Below are positions 9,832-20,314 of a stretch of 64,000 bases of DNA, piece by piece; positions within the stretch are counted from its first letter, which is position 1, and each line of letters begins with the position of its first letter. The notes below the pieces were generated by a model. The model was not told the origin of the DNA, searched no databases, and saw nothing but the letters and a program-made list of their open reading frames with translations. The position numbers and the translations under genes are program-made. Where the stretch lies: NCBI GenBank assembly GCA_019925095.2, contig CM034389.1, positions 2,068,001-2,132,000 of the forward strand. The letters run 5' to 3'. Source of the stretch: Dendrolimus kikuchii. Taxonomy: Eukaryota > Arthropoda > Insecta > Lepidoptera > Lasiocampidae.

Positions 9832-10082
9832 TTTTATTCCAGTTGATAGGAAGATGACCCGATGAAAAGCGGTTACCGTCGCCTATGTATATTTGCAACA
9901 CTTGATGTGCAGTCGAAGTGTTACTGGCCTCGAAGGGTTGACTGCATAAAACAACTCAAGGCTGTTATGGCGTTATACTCTTGAAAGGAGTTGTGGCTAT
10001 CCAGACGGGTAAATGCCCTATCACACAATCTGGCTGTGGGTTGTTTAGTCGGCTCTTGCTACAAGCCGTCTGGCGAAACCAA
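9832..10082 (-). mobile_element. S1 retroposon, old diverged copy
   Basis: All S1 blocks are present in order (TATTCCAG...GAAAAGCGGTTACC...AACTCAAGGCTGTTATGG...CTGTGGGTTGTTTAGTCG), but with many substitutions and gaps. It lacks the terminal CGTTCCTGCACGG. Confidence 0.7.
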
Positions 10083-10169
10083 CTGCGTCATGTATTTTAC
10101 TGACCTTTTTGTGTTATTTAATCTTTTGTTAAAATATCTAAATAATTCCGTATAGATTGAGTGAGAGTT

Positions 10170-10603
10170 TTAGTAGCCCAATGCCTCCTCCCTCCTATTC
10201 CTTCCACTCCATCTCTTCTACCCTAGATCTTTGATTTGACTTCTGTATCGCATCCTCTTTATCCCAACACTATCCCATCTCTCTATTTCATTCTAAAAGT
10301 TGGCAACGCGTTCGCTTCGCCTAGTGTTGCTATCTATAGGTCAAGGTAACTTCTTTCCATTAAGGTTTTTTTTTATTGCAGGAGTTCAGCAGACAGACAG
10401 ACGGCCCACTTGATGGAAAGAGGTTACCGTCGCTTATGGACATTTACTAGACCAAAGGTGCTACAAATGCGCTGCTGCTCTCTTAAGGGAGTCTGGAACC
10501 TGGTCACTAATGCCGGAACACAACTCAAGGTTGTTATGGCGGTTTTACTCTGTGGGTCTATACTAAGTGGGTCGTCTGCTTGTTTGACACCTTCTCCATA
10601 AAA
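10170..10603 (+). mobile_element. S2 repeat (S1-related), split by S1
   Basis: The left part contains 'AGTTGGCAACGCGTTCGC' and 'CTAGTGTTGC', ending CTTTCCATTAAG. The right part resumes TAAGTGGGTCGTCTGCTTGT and ends in CCATAAAA. Comparison with the relative at 41878-41988 shows these are one element. Its last 40 bases resemble the S1 3' end, so S1 and S2 share a tail. Confidence 0.6.
10363..10558 (-). mobile_element. S1 retroposon nested in S2
   Basis: Truncated minus-strand copy beginning with a T-run and TTGCAGGAGTTCAGCAG and ending soon after GGTTGTTATGGCGG. Partial direct repeat ATTAAG/ACTAAG at the junctions. Confidence 0.7.
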
Positions 10604-10847
10604 TGAATACAGAATTTTGACCTACTGCTGTCTCTTTAACAATGACTTCGTCCCAAATATCTCAGATTGAAGACGCTTTGATATTGATAGGCAGTTGTAT
10701 TTCAGAGAATCATTCATATCTATAAGAGTTTAATCCTGGTTTCAAGGCAACCAGTGTAAGTGGATTTTAGTGATTAAGAATAGAAGGAATTAATTGATCT
10801 TGCTCCGAATTCATAAGGAGATAAGCTGTTTGTTATTTCACTACTAA

Positions 10848-10985
10848 TGAGACCAAGGAAGAGATGGATGGATTGTGTGAAGGATGACGTGATGATTTGT
10901 GGTGTGACAGAGGACGTATGTCAGAATGGAGGAGCATGGAAAGAAAAGGCATATTGTGCCGACCCCAAAACGATTAGAAGAAGGT
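10848..10985 (+). pseudogene. LINE tail fragment (RPRKRWMDCVKDD)
   Basis: Reads RPRKRWMDCVKDDV..CGVTEDVCQNGGAWKEKAYCADPKT. The GRP(R/K)KRW.D...D and W(K).K...ADP pattern is the C-terminal end of an APE-type LINE ORF. Too short to assign further. Confidence 0.6.
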
Positions 10986-11126
10986 AGGAAGAGTTAGAAT
11001 CCTAATTCTAACTTAAAATTATAAATATGAATCTTTGTTAGTTAATTAGGCTTTAATGCCTTAGCTACTCAACTGAAATGAAATGATTTGATTGGAATAA
11101 AATTGTTTATTTATTTGTCAGTAACC

Positions 11127-11185
11127 ATGGAGATGATGACGTCTTGGGGAGGCCTACGTCCAGCAGTGGACTGCGAATGGCTGAC
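11127..11185 (+). pseudogene. LINE-C extreme 3' end
   Basis: Encodes LGEAYVQQWTANG-stop followed within a few bases by GAY/GATGAT-type triplets. This matches the end of the LINE-C copy at 29905 (LGEAYVHQWTEIG-stop). Confidence 0.65.
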
Positions 11186-11252
11186 GACGATGGAGATGAT
11201 AATGTTATAAGTAAATGCTTGGTACAAAACATGTTACGCCTTAGAAGACATA

Positions 11253-11811
11253 TCTTTATATATAAGAATCGATGCCACTTTTCGTTGTAATTTTATAACT
11301 TGAGAACGACTTTACCGATTTTGATGAAATTTTGTGTGTGTATTTGAGTGGGTCCCGGGATGGTTTAGATCCACAATTGAAACCGGTAGGTGGCGCTGAA
11401 ATCGGGTTCTACAGTTCTCCTTATCATCTGGAGCGATTTTGGTGATTTTGTTTTTGTGTGTTTGAATGGTTTCCCGGATGGTTTAGATTTGCAATTAGAA
11501 CCGGTAGGTGGCGCTGAGATCGGGTTCTAGAATCCTCCTAATCACCTGGAGCGATTTTGGTGATTTTGTTTTTGTGTGTTTGAGTGGGTTCCCGGATGGT
11601 TTAGATTTGCAATTAGAACCTGTAGGTGGCGCTGAGATCGGGTTCTAGAATCCTCCTAATCACCTGGAGCGATTTTGGTGATTTTGTTTTTGTGTGTTTG
11701 ACTGGGAACCCGGATGGTTTAGATTCGCAATTAGAACCGGTACGTGGCTCTGGGATCGGGTTCTAGAATTTTATTTTTTAAAGGCAGGACAACGACTGCC
11801 GGATCCGCTAG
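11253..11811 (+). mobile_element. Helitron H4 with internal tandem repeats
   Basis: Starts A|TCTTTATATATAAGAATCG and ends TGCCGGATCCGCTAG. Internally a unit of about 120 bp (GATTTTGGTGATTTTGTTTTTG...GGTGGCGCTGAGATCGGGTT) is repeated about four times. No coding. Confidence 0.75.
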
Positions 11812-12179
11812 AATAATATATAAAAATCAATGCCACTTTTCGTTGTAATTTTATAACTTGAGAATGACTTTACCGATTTTGATGAAATTTTGTGTGTGTG
11901 TGTTTGAGTAGGTCCCGGGATGGTTTAGATCCACAATTGGAACCGGTAGGTGGCGCTGAGATCGGGTTCTACAATTCTCCTAATCACCGGGAGCGATGTG
12001 TGTTTGTTTGTACCAGCTAATCTCCGAAACGACTGGACCGATTTAAACGAAGATTTGTATGGTGGTAGCTTATATCCCTGGTCAACATATAGGATATTTT
12101 TGATCCCGAAAAATTAAAGAGTTCCCGTAGGATAGCTAACAAACCGCACCACGCGGACGAAGTCGAAGGCATCAGCTAG
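11812..12179 (+). mobile_element. Helitron H4, second tandem copy
   Basis: Begins immediately after the preceding element with the same AATCAATGCCACTTTTCG head and ends GAAGGCATCAGCTAG|T. It has only one copy of the internal unit, then a different 3' half (CCGCACCACGCGGACGAAGT). Confidence 0.7.
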
Positions 12180-12410
12180 TTTAAAATAAACTTCTGTAGT
12201 TAATCATCGGTCTTATTGACTCTCTAATCTGTGCTACACAATGTAAAACGTGTATCTCATTCTCTCGCAGGCTTTAGTCCTATAGATTTGTGTTTATCTT
12301 TAATGTCGCTTTTTCGTTTCATCGAGTTTCAAATCACAACTTTTCTAAAGAAGTTTCACTTCCAATTACGGATTATTATGAAATTTTGCACAGGCGTTGT
12401 CTAGGGTATG

Positions 12411-12619
12411 TCTTAATATATATAAATTACGTGTCACGTTGTTTGTCCGCGATGGACTCCTAAACTACTTGACCGATTTTAATCAAATTTGCACACCGTG
12501 TGCAGTTTGATCCGACTTGAAAGATAGGATAGCTTACATTTAGACCCGGTAGGTGGCGCTGGAATCGGGTTCTAAATTTTATTTCTTCAGGGCAGAACAA
12601 CGTCTGCCGAGACAGCTAG
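12411..12619 (+). mobile_element. Helitron H3, complete
   Basis: Head TCTTAATATATATAAATTAC, tail TCTGCCGAGACAGCTAG|T. Shares both ends with 18381-18523 and, inverted, 50645-50853. The base before TC is G rather than A. Confidence 0.75.
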
Positions 12620-12895
12620 TATATAATATAATACATTTCTACAAGAATACAAAAAGGTCCAAATTGTCCCAATTCCTGAAGTCCCATATTGCAATATGTC
12701 AAAACTACCCAATATTATGTCAGCCCGTATCGGGTAAAACGGGTTGGGTACGATTTGTCCCGTATATCGTTGACGTATCTAGACGTTACGAGGGTTAAAG
12801 ATAACCGGACCTTTTGTCCTTACAATAAGTGTAAGGGAAATTTTGGACACATCTCGGATGAAAGTATTACTATTTTTAGGGTTCAGTAGCAAAAG

Positions 12896-13138
12896 TATAT
12901 GACAGAATTGTGAAGGGTAGAGCTGGTACCGGTAGACCACGACGTACACACCATGAACAAATAACAGAAGGGTTACAACGAGGTCAGGTAAAAAGCATAT
13001 CAAATAAACGTGCATGTATGAAGAGGTTAATGAAAATCGATGAAGCGAAAGTTGTTTGTAAGGATCGTCGCAAATGGAGATCTATAGTCTCTGCCTACCC
13101 CCATGGGAAACAGGCGTGATAATATGTATGTATGTATG
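12896..13138 (+). pseudogene. LINE-A, divergent subfamily, copy c
   Basis: Encodes MKGRAGTGRPRRTHHEQITE...SNKRACMKRLMKIDEAKVVC...AYPHGKQA-stop. It aligns with GRPRHTFHDQ...NRRACMTRVMNVKEASEVC...AYPARELA of the main LINE-A group. The stop is followed by TAATATGTATGTATGTATG, so the short UTR and tail type are conserved despite strong protein divergence. Confidence 0.8.
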
Positions 13139-13199
13139 TAGTAGCACAAGTCAGTCTCGACAAAGAGTCTAGAAGAAGAAGAATAGACAGTCAAATTAT

Positions 13200-13432
13200 C
13201 TACTGTGTACTGCTCTCACCTTTGGGATGGCTGAGTCAAATATCTACTCGAAGCACTAGAGTCGATTGAGCGGAGAGCCAGGAGGCTGGTTGGCAACGAC
13301 CAGCTTTTCGATAACAAAACGCAAAGTGTCGAACATCGACGCAGGGTTGCCAGCTTATCGATTTTCTATCAGATTCACTTTGGAGAGTGTGCAGCTGAAC
13401 TTTTCGATCTGATCCCGCCATCTCCATGCAAT
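13200..13432 (+). pseudogene. LINE ORF2 fragment, 'FGECA' family
   Basis: Across frames it reads YC..LSPLGW, LEALESIERRARRLVGNDQL, HRRRVASLSIFYQIHFGECA and ELFDLIPPSPC. It is collinear with residues about 10-95 of the better-kept copy at 8585-9097, with several indels. Confidence 0.7.
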
Positions 13433-13589
13433 CATCAATATTCTATTCTGTCCTGTTCTGTTCTATTCTATATTAAAAAAAATTCTAATACCACGTCTTA
13501 TCAGATTCAGCTGTACAACTTCAAAATCCAGCAACTGACATTGTTTTTTAGATGAATGTTTGTGTATTCGGTTTTTTCATTATCCCACG

Positions 13590-13740
13590 GGAACTCTTTA
13601 ATTTTTGGAAATCAAAAGTACCCTATATATTGACCAGAGATATAAGCTACCACCATACAAAATTTCATTTAAATCGGTCCAGTCATACAAACAAACAGAG
13701 AAACAATAAAAAAAATAGTTCTATTTCACTTCTTACATCC
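13590..13740 (-). repeat. Helitron-like relic
   Basis: Contains 'ATAAGCTACCACCATACAAA' and 'TTTAAATCGGTCCAGTC', inverse forms of phrases in the 12010-12080 Helitron region. Ends not found. Confidence 0.4.
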
Positions 13741-13844
13741 ACCTGACTCGGTTGTTAGCATTTTTTTTCGTTGTACAGAAATTCGACCTCTACAGATTTA
13801 TTATGTGTATAGAATATGTTTGCTAAAACTAGTGAAAACTGGTA

Positions 13845-14000
13845 TTTTCTCAAGTTTTCGCGACTAGTACACTTAACTATAATCACGTGTAATTTTGTAA
13901 TCGTGGATTCTGAAAAGCGGCCGAAACATCTAAATGAAAATCAAATAAACATAATTCTGCACTAATAACCGTTACAACGTAGTTCTAATTAAATGGAAAC
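13845..14000. repeat. Fold-back family relic
   Basis: Diverged remains of both ends (CTCAAGTTTTCGCGACTAGT and AACGTAGTTCTAATTA) with an internal 'GGCCGAAACATC', mostly lacking the arms. Confidence 0.5.
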
Positions 14001-14020
14001 TGTATCAAAATATGTCATCA

Positions 14021-14600
14021 TACATACATACATACATAACTTCACGCCAGTTCCCTTGTGGGGTAGGCACGAACAACAGAGCGCCATTTAGGCCCATTCT
14101 TACACACCTCACTTGCTTCTTTGACATTCATAACTCTTGTCATGCACGCTCGTCTGTTCTTAAGGCTCCTGACACCCTCCGCTAGTACACGATCAATTTG
14201 ATCATGGAAGGTGTGTCGTGGCCTTTCACGACTTCTGCATCCATCCACTTTTGCATTGTATATCTGTTTAGTCATTCTTTCATCATGGATTCTTTCCACA
14301 TGCCCGAACCACCGGAGCATTCCTTTCCTTACCTTCACCCCGACACTCTGTTTCAGACCAACTCTCTTTCTTACTTCGGTATTACGAACGCGGTCCGCGA
14401 GCGTCACTCCGCAGATTTTGCGCAGTGCTCACATCTCAACCGCGTTTACTTTACTTTCATGCTCTCTCTTCCATACGTGAGCGTAGGTATCATCGACCAT
14501 TATCCTTGCATTCGTTCTGGTTTCTTTTCTTTCAAACACCATAACCTTTGTTTTCTTCGCATTCAAATGTAAGCCTCTCGCCTCGACCTCGTCGAAATAT
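14021..14600 (-). pseudogene. LINE-A, copy d, with internal deletion
   Basis: The minus strand reads YFDEVEARGLHLNAKKTKVM, NARIMVDD, then skips about 75 codons present in the copy at 19.2-19.9 kb and resumes with YAHVWKRERESKVNAVEMRA and LRKICGVTLADRVRN on to RELA-stop. The upstream KTKVM block follows the reverse transcriptase palm. Tail is (TATG)n at 14021-14040. Confidence 0.85.
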
Positions 14601-14744
14601 GTTATCGCTCTTCATAAGCTTAGTAGATAGAGTTCATGACGATGTTTTGTGATGTCTAATGAAATTTCTTGTGAAACAGTTGCTAGGTTTTGAATTTGTA
14701 CAGCTGAGATGTTGATAACTAGTGTAAGTAAGTTTATATTTTAA

Positions 14745-14985
14745 CCTTGCTGTGTCTTTTGTGTGGTCTATTGTACTGCCACCTATAGTTCCCGCATGTT
14801 CCTTATTAATCAAATATGAATCAAATTCCAAGTATATGAGTCGTTAAACATGCATGGGGGTTTCCCTATTTGGCATTCACAGGCCTAAGAACCGGCCGGG
14901 TTTGTGTGATACAGCGGTTTCGACAAATGCATCAATAGTGACCACAGGATAAGTTACGATAGTTTAGCCGTTGAAGGACTTTAAA
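14745..14985. repeat. Repeat R, copy 1
   Basis: Shares 'CCTATTAATCAAATATGAA'-type sequence, 'TTAAACATGCATGGGG' and 'CGGCCGGGTTTG.GTGATACA' with 16320-16545. Unknown element type; no ORF. Confidence 0.7.
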
Positions 14986-14999
14986 ATAATTGTTGTGGA

Positions 15000-15290
15000 C
15001 AGAGAGCACCCCCCTAACCCGCCCGCTGATGCACACCCACTCACATACCGCCAACGCCCATAGCTCGCACAATTAGCAGCTAGGCGTCGGACGGAATGCG
15101 GAATATAGAAGCGGTCTTGGAGGCCGAAAGTACTCACAGATTAGCTTAGGCGTGTTGCTGGAGAGTTTCTTCCGCCGCTTCTTCTCCTCCAGCTATAACA
15201 ACACATTGCGAAGCGGTAGTAATGATAGACTAGGATCGGCTTCGCCGGCGGAGTCGATACTTAGTCCCCAAATAATCACTTCAGCCTGCT
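15000..15290. other. Unassigned, with repeat F fragment
   Basis: 15135-15205 is an inverted fragment of repeat F (GAGAGTTTCTTCCGCCGCTTCTTCTC). The rest is more GC-rich than its surroundings and unassigned. Confidence 0.5.
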
Positions 15291-15292
15291 GG

Positions 15293-15614
15293 TTTTTTTT
15301 ATTTTTTTTTTATTGCAGGAGTTCAGCAGACAGGCAGACGGCCCACTTGATGGAAAGCGGTTACCATCGCCTATGGACATTTGCAACACCAAAGGTGCTA
15401 TAAATGCGCTGCTGCTCTCTTAAAGGAGACTGGAACCTGCTCACTAATGCCGGAACACAACACAAGGCTGTTATGGCGGCATACTCTAGACCAGGGGTGG
15501 TCGCCATCCAGTCGAGCAAATACCCTACCACCTGGCTGTGGGTTGTTTAGTCGCCTCTTACGACAGGCCGCCACGCCGCAGGAAATTGTATTCTTTGTCC
15601 GTTCCTGCACGGAT
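15293..15614 (-). mobile_element. S1 retroposon, full length
   Basis: Complete minus-strand copy. The T-run is long (about 20 T, interrupted once) and the other end keeps CGTTCCTGCACGGAT. Confidence 0.85.
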
Positions 15615-15689
15615 AAAATATATAATATAAATATAAAATATATAATACGGCTTAGCTCTTTCAGCCTTTTACGGCTAATTCTCAATATA

Positions 15690-15860
15690 GAAACAAGCCC
15701 CCGCAGCGGTCGAGCCGAGGTCGAACCTCACAGGAGGTGCCTCCTCGAGCCCGCTGCTTCCGGGCTGAACGCCTCCGCTCCCACGCAGTCGGGAAGCCCC
15801 CAAAGTCCGGTATCCCTAAAACAGCTATCTGCGGCTATTCAGCTGGGTCCAGCTCCAAAA
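15690..15860 (+). other. GC-rich coding-like fragment, unassigned
   Basis: GC-rich block in AT-rich DNA, open in at least two frames: SGRAEVEPHRRCLLEPAASG or PPRARCFRAERLRSHAV. It may be a piece of a retroelement ORF1, but I cannot show that. A run of A follows at 15858-15866. Confidence 0.3.
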
Positions 15861-15959
15861 AAAAACCAAAGTACTCACTCTCACTCGACTCTCTCGCGCA
15901 CTTACTTGCTCATTCATAATAGCACCAATACGCTCTCACTATATTTATTTCTTGTATGT

Positions 15960-16320
15960 ACAGTTTAATTGTAAACAACGTTAATAATAATCATACAGTC
16001 CAGTCTATATCGAGTTTCATTTTAAAAGAAGCAACTGCCACCAGTAATATAATAATCGGCAGACAAACACACAGATGTTGTGTCTCCAAGCTCAACAACA
16101 TATGCTTGTGTGATGGATAATATACAATGCACAACTCTGGCTCGCATCCCAAGCACCCAGACCATAGTAAATAAAGGAAAGTTCGATTATGAAATTCACC
16201 ATGGCAAGAATCGAACCCGGTACCTCTACGGCGAGATAAGCCGGCAAGGGCTTAGCTCACCCAAGCACAGAAGCTGACTGTTTATTTTTATCCGGACTGG
16301 ATCTACTATGTCGATTATTG
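15960..16320. other. Unassigned intergenic DNA
   Basis: Contains 'CAAGAATCGAACCCGGTACCTC' at 16186-16207, which looks like the complement of a tRNA-type B box (GAGGTACCGGGTTCGATT). No A box or fold could be built, so it may be a tRNA-SINE relic. Confidence 0.4.
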
Positions 16321-16545
16321 TACTACCATCTATATATAGTTTACGCAAGTTCCCTATTAATCAAATATGAACCAATTTCTGAGTATATGCGTCATTAAAC
16401 ATGCATGGGGATTTCCCTATTTGTGTGCAAGTCGGGCCTATTTGCCATTCGCAGGCCTAAGACCCGGCCGGGTTTGCGTGATACAGCGGTTTTGACAAAT
16501 GTATCAATAGTGGCCATGGGTTAAGTTACTAGAGTTTGACTTTTG
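16320..16545. repeat. Repeat R, copy 2
   Basis: Partner of 14745-14985. It has an extra segment, 'TGTGCAAGTCGGGCCTATT', that the other copy lacks. Confidence 0.7.
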
Positions 16546-16572
16546 TAAGGCGTTAAATCAGTAATATATATA

Positions 16573-16882
16573 TTTTTTTATTGCAGGAGTTCAGCAGACA
16601 GGCAGACGGCCCACTGGATAGAAAGCGGTTACCATCGCCTATGGACATTTGCAACACCAAAGGTGCTACAAAGGCGCTGCTGCTCTCTTAAGTTAGTCTG
16701 GAAACTGGTCACTAATGCCGGAACACAACTCTAAGTTGTTATGGCGGCATGCTCTAGACCAGGGGTGGTAGCCATCCAGTCGGGCAAATGCCCTACCAGC
16801 TGGCTGTGGGTTGTTTAGTCGCCTCTTACAACAGGCTGCCCGGCCGCAGGAAATTGTATTCTTTCGCCGTTCCTGCACGGAT
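16573..16882 (-). mobile_element. S1 retroposon, full length
   Basis: Both ends present on the minus strand (TTTTTTTATTGCAGGAGTTC and CGTTCCTGCACGGAT). Confidence 0.85.
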
Positions 16883-16974
16883 AAAATTTTGAACGAATTC
16901 CCTGAGCGCATCATTGTTTTATTTAGACGTGTTTGTTGTTGTTTTTTGGGTCTTTAGTACCTAATTGAAACTTT

Positions 16975-17064
16975 AACCCCTTCCTGTGGCCAGATTGATT
17001 ATAGAAGTTATAGTCTTTGACATTAATTGTTATGGTCGAATTTCGACCACTGGGTGACCACTAG
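16975..17064 (+). mobile_element. Helitron H7, 3' end with hairpin
   Basis: Palindrome TGGTCGAATTTCGACCA (17033-17049) lies 11 bp before CTAG|T. This is the canonical Helitron 3' arrangement and is shared with 55785-55893. The 5' end cannot be located. Confidence 0.65.
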
Positions 17065-17390
17065 TATATATAAACATTCCCTGTCACAGTATTTGACCGC
17101 GATGAACTCCGAAACTACACAACCGATTTTGATGGTTTTTCTCATTTTGCTGGATTTTTTCTAACATAGGACATAGGATAGGTTTCATTGTAATAAAATA
17201 AAATTACGGTTATTACGCTAAAAAAAATTTTTGGTTATAAATAATCAATTTTTTTTTAAGCCGCGAGGTCGGCAAGTATATGTTCTGCTGTCAACTAAGT
17301 TACATAAGCTCCAAATAGATGGCGCCATACTTTAAGTTCCATCCTTTCTTTGATGACACCAATTATTTCATGAAATGATTTTGATGAAAT

Positions 17391-17580
17391 TTTTTGTATA
17401 TGTTCAACTGGATTCGAGGGTTCAACTCTGCAGTTTTTTTGTATTAGTGTACAATAAAGTATTATCTATCTATCTACCTATTTTTTTTTTAGTAAAATGG
17501 TTTTATTGAAAAGAAAGATAATGATGATGTACATAATGTACAAAAAGCTAAAAAATAATTAGTCAGATCTTAGGTAACAA
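17391..17580 (+). repeat. Flank duplicated at 4993-5187
   Basis: Matches the upstream flank of LINE-A copy b nearly base for base, including TTCAACTGGATTCGAGGGTT and an (ATCT)n run. Confidence 0.8.
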
Positions 17581-17931
17581 GAGAGTTGGTCTGAAAGAGA
17601 GTGTCGGGGCGAAGATAAGGAAAGGAATGCTCCGGTGGTTCGGGCATGTGGAAAGAATGCATGATGAAAGAATGAATAAACAGATATACAATGCAAAAGT
17701 GGATGGATGCAGAAGTCGTGGAAGGCCACGACACACCTTCCATGATCAAATTGATCGTGTACTAGCAGAAGGTGATGTCAAGAGCCTTAAGAACAGACGA
17801 GAGTGCATGACAAGAGTTATGAATGTCAAAGAAGCAAGTGAGGTGTGTAAGAATAAGCCTGAATGGCGCTCTGTTGTTCGTGACTACCCCGCAAGGGAAC
17901 TGGCGTGATGTTATGTATGTATGTATGTATG
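17581..17931 (+). pseudogene. LINE-A 3' end, copy e (intact insertion)
   Basis: Exact 11-bp TSD TTAGGTAACAA at 17570-17580 and 17932-17942. Open from MLRWFGHVERMHDERMNKQ to YPARELA-stop, with R to E at 'NRRECMTR'. The tail is (TATG)n directly after the stop. 5' end at GAGAGTTGG. This is the source locus of the duplicate at 5.2 kb. Confidence 0.9.
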
Positions 17932-17942
17932 TTAGGTAACAA

Positions 17943-18380
17943 ACATCACAGCACTCTCCTCTTTAATTTAGGGTATTCATCACACCAAAAACTAAAATTT
18001 ATATGCGTCGGAAAATGGGATAGCTACCGTGTAGTATATGCACTTATCACGTTTAGTTGTAGATAGTTTTATATTATATTTGCTTGAAATATACCACGAT
18101 CCTGGTTACCACACGCTCGGGTTTCCAACTCAATTATTTGCTTATACATTTCTTAGATCTCATTTCATTTCTATTAGAAACTTTCGTAATAAATAAAACT
18201 TGTATTTTAATCTAATTCTCATTCATAAACAAAAGTAGGTCTATTTCAAGGTCAATCTTTTGGCATTTGGCTTTTGACGTTTGACAAGTGCTATCTTATG
18301 AAAAACATAGCAACAACATTTTTTTTTATCTAAGCTGTTTACCATTCATGTATAATCATAAATTCTAATCATAAAATAAA
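17943..18380. other. Unassigned intergenic DNA
   Basis: No repeat or coding signal that I can support. Confidence 0.4.
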
Positions 18381-18523
18381 TCTTAATATATATAAATTAC
18401 GTGTCACGTTGTTTGTCTGCGATGGACTCCTAAACTACTTGACCGATTTTAATCAAATGGCGCTGCAATGGGGTTCTAAATTTTATTTCTTTAGGGCAGA
18501 ACGACGTCTGCCGGGACAGCTAG
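18381..18523 (+). mobile_element. Helitron H3 with internal deletion
   Basis: Preserves A|TCTTAATATATATAAATT and CTGCCGGGACAGCTAG|T but lacks about 65 bp of the middle present at 12411-12619. Confidence 0.75.
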
Positions 18524-18524
18524 T

Positions 18525-18868
18525 ATATATATATATATATATATATAAAGATATGAGAGCAGGAACGAGCCATCGAACCTTCCGCCATCTGCCTATCGAT
18601 TTGGCTGAAAATTGGTGGGGAAGTAGCTTAGAACCAGGAGACGGACATAGGATACTTATTATCCCGGTACTTATATCCGGTAGGTGGTGCTGAGATCGGG
18701 TTCTAAAATCCTCCTAATCACCTGGACCGATTTTGGTGATTTTGTTTTTGTGTGTTTGAGTAGGTCCTTGGATGGTTTAAATCCACAATTGGAACCGATA
18801 GGTGGCGCTGGGATCGAGTCCCAGATTTTATTTTTTCAGAGCAGGACAACGTCTGCCGGCGCCGCTAG
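18525..18868 (+). mobile_element. Helitron H2-like, abutting H3
   Basis: Begins with the (TA)n that follows the previous CTAG|T, contains TTGGCTGAAAATTGGTGGGG and GGTAGGTGG(T/C)GCTGAGATCG, and ends TGCCGGCGCCGCTAG|T. Confidence 0.7.
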
Positions 18869-19183
18869 TTATATATAAATATCTATTTAATTTTTTTCTT
18901 ATTTATTTAATTAAATTAAATTTATCAAATACTTAATGATCTACTTTTGTTATTGTTAATCAATGCCTATATACCTATATTAGCCAGGACGTAAGGATAC
19001 GACTAACCAATGAGAGATATGTATAAAACTCGCTCTCATTGGTGGAAATTCAAAAATGTAATACAGACACGGATTTTGAATTCAGCTAACAGGAGACCAT
19101 TTTGTACGATTGAAAGATACTTACTAAAGTGAAAATAAAAAGTCGGTTTAAGATGGAAGTTATATTTATTCAGGAACCTTAAA

Positions 19184-19910
19184 TACATACATACATAACT
19201 TCACGCCAGTTCCCTTGCGGGGTTGGCACGAACAACAGAGCGCCATTTAGGCTTATTCTTACACACCTCACTTGCTTCTTTGACATTCATAACTCTTGTC
19301 ATGCACGCTCGTCTGTTCTTAAGGCTCCTTACATCACCTTCTGCTAGTACATGATCAATTTGATCATGGAAAGTGTGTCGTGGCCTTCCACGACTTCTGC
19401 ATCCATCCACTTTTGCATTGTATATCTGTTTATTAATTCTTTCATCATGCATTCTTTCTACATGCCCGAACCACCGAAGCATTCCTTTCCTTACCTTCAC
19501 CCCGACACTCTCTTTCAGACCAACTCTCTTTCTTACTTCGGAATTACGAACGCGGTCCGCGAGCGTCACTCCGCAGATTTTGCGCAGTGCTCGCATCTCG
19601 ACCGCGTTTACTCTACTTTCATGCTCTTTCTTCCATACCCAACTCTCGCTTCCATACGTGCGGCGAGCTGGGCCTTCTGGCTGAGGTTCTTAGCGCCTAG
19701 AAGTTTACCTAACGCTCCATTCAAACTATTTCCTAAATTCACTCTTCTTTCTATATCAGCGGTGTACCTTCCATCCCTGCTAAAAGCACATCCAAGATAT
19801 ACAAACTCATTCACTTGCTCCAGCATAACATCATCGACCATTATCCTTGCATTCGTTCTGATTTCTTCTCTTTCAAACACCATAACCTTTGTTTTCTTCG
19901 CATTCAAATC
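19184..19910 (-). pseudogene. LINE-A, copy f (longest ORF coverage)
   Basis: The minus strand encodes NAKKTKVMVFEREEIRTNAR, VDDVMLEQVNEFVYLGCAFS, RDGRYTADIERRVNLGNSLN and GALGKLLGAKNLSQKAQLAA. A short deletion and frameshift then precede RVGYGRKSMKVE/NAVEMRALRKICGVTLADRV and the usual C-terminus. 'KTKVM' and 'YLGC.FS.DG' are the post-palm and thumb motifs of LINE reverse transcriptases. (TATG)n tail at 19184-19198. Confidence 0.85.
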
Positions 19911-20314
19911 ACAACTAATATATCATATCACACTCTTCAACCGCGAAATACGGTGGGGGAAACCAGAGACAAACCCATCCTAAAATAAAATTTAAACGCT
20001 TCCTCTTGTAACTTGTTTATTTTCAGTAATACATCAAGTTTCTAAGTTAAACACGATACGGCACCCAATGACAGCTACTCTGCAGCCCTTCCTTGTCATT
20101 CAGAAATCAACTCTCAGCCCGATGAGTAAAATTCAAAATCATTTGTGTTCGTTCTATGAAATATGGACGGGTTGCCGACGTTATAGATGGTTACAGTTTG
20201 TACTGGCCAAGTAAGATTTTGAAGCTATTATACATAATGAATTTGTATGTAGACGATGCTATTGTGTGTGTGGCTTTGATATGAAAATGATAGATGATTT
20301 TGACTTGAAAATAT
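19911..20314. other. Unassigned intergenic DNA
   Basis: No supported feature. Confidence 0.4.

Noticed and set aside
14198..14572. Plus-strand ORF of 124 codons (and similar ones at 19351, 28574, 49841)
   Set aside because: Antisense shadow of LINE-A. The opposite strand encodes the conserved GHVERM...RELA frame.
15381..15968. 195-codon ORF
   Set aside because: It runs from antisense S1 into unrelated DNA; no protein-like conservation among S1 copies.
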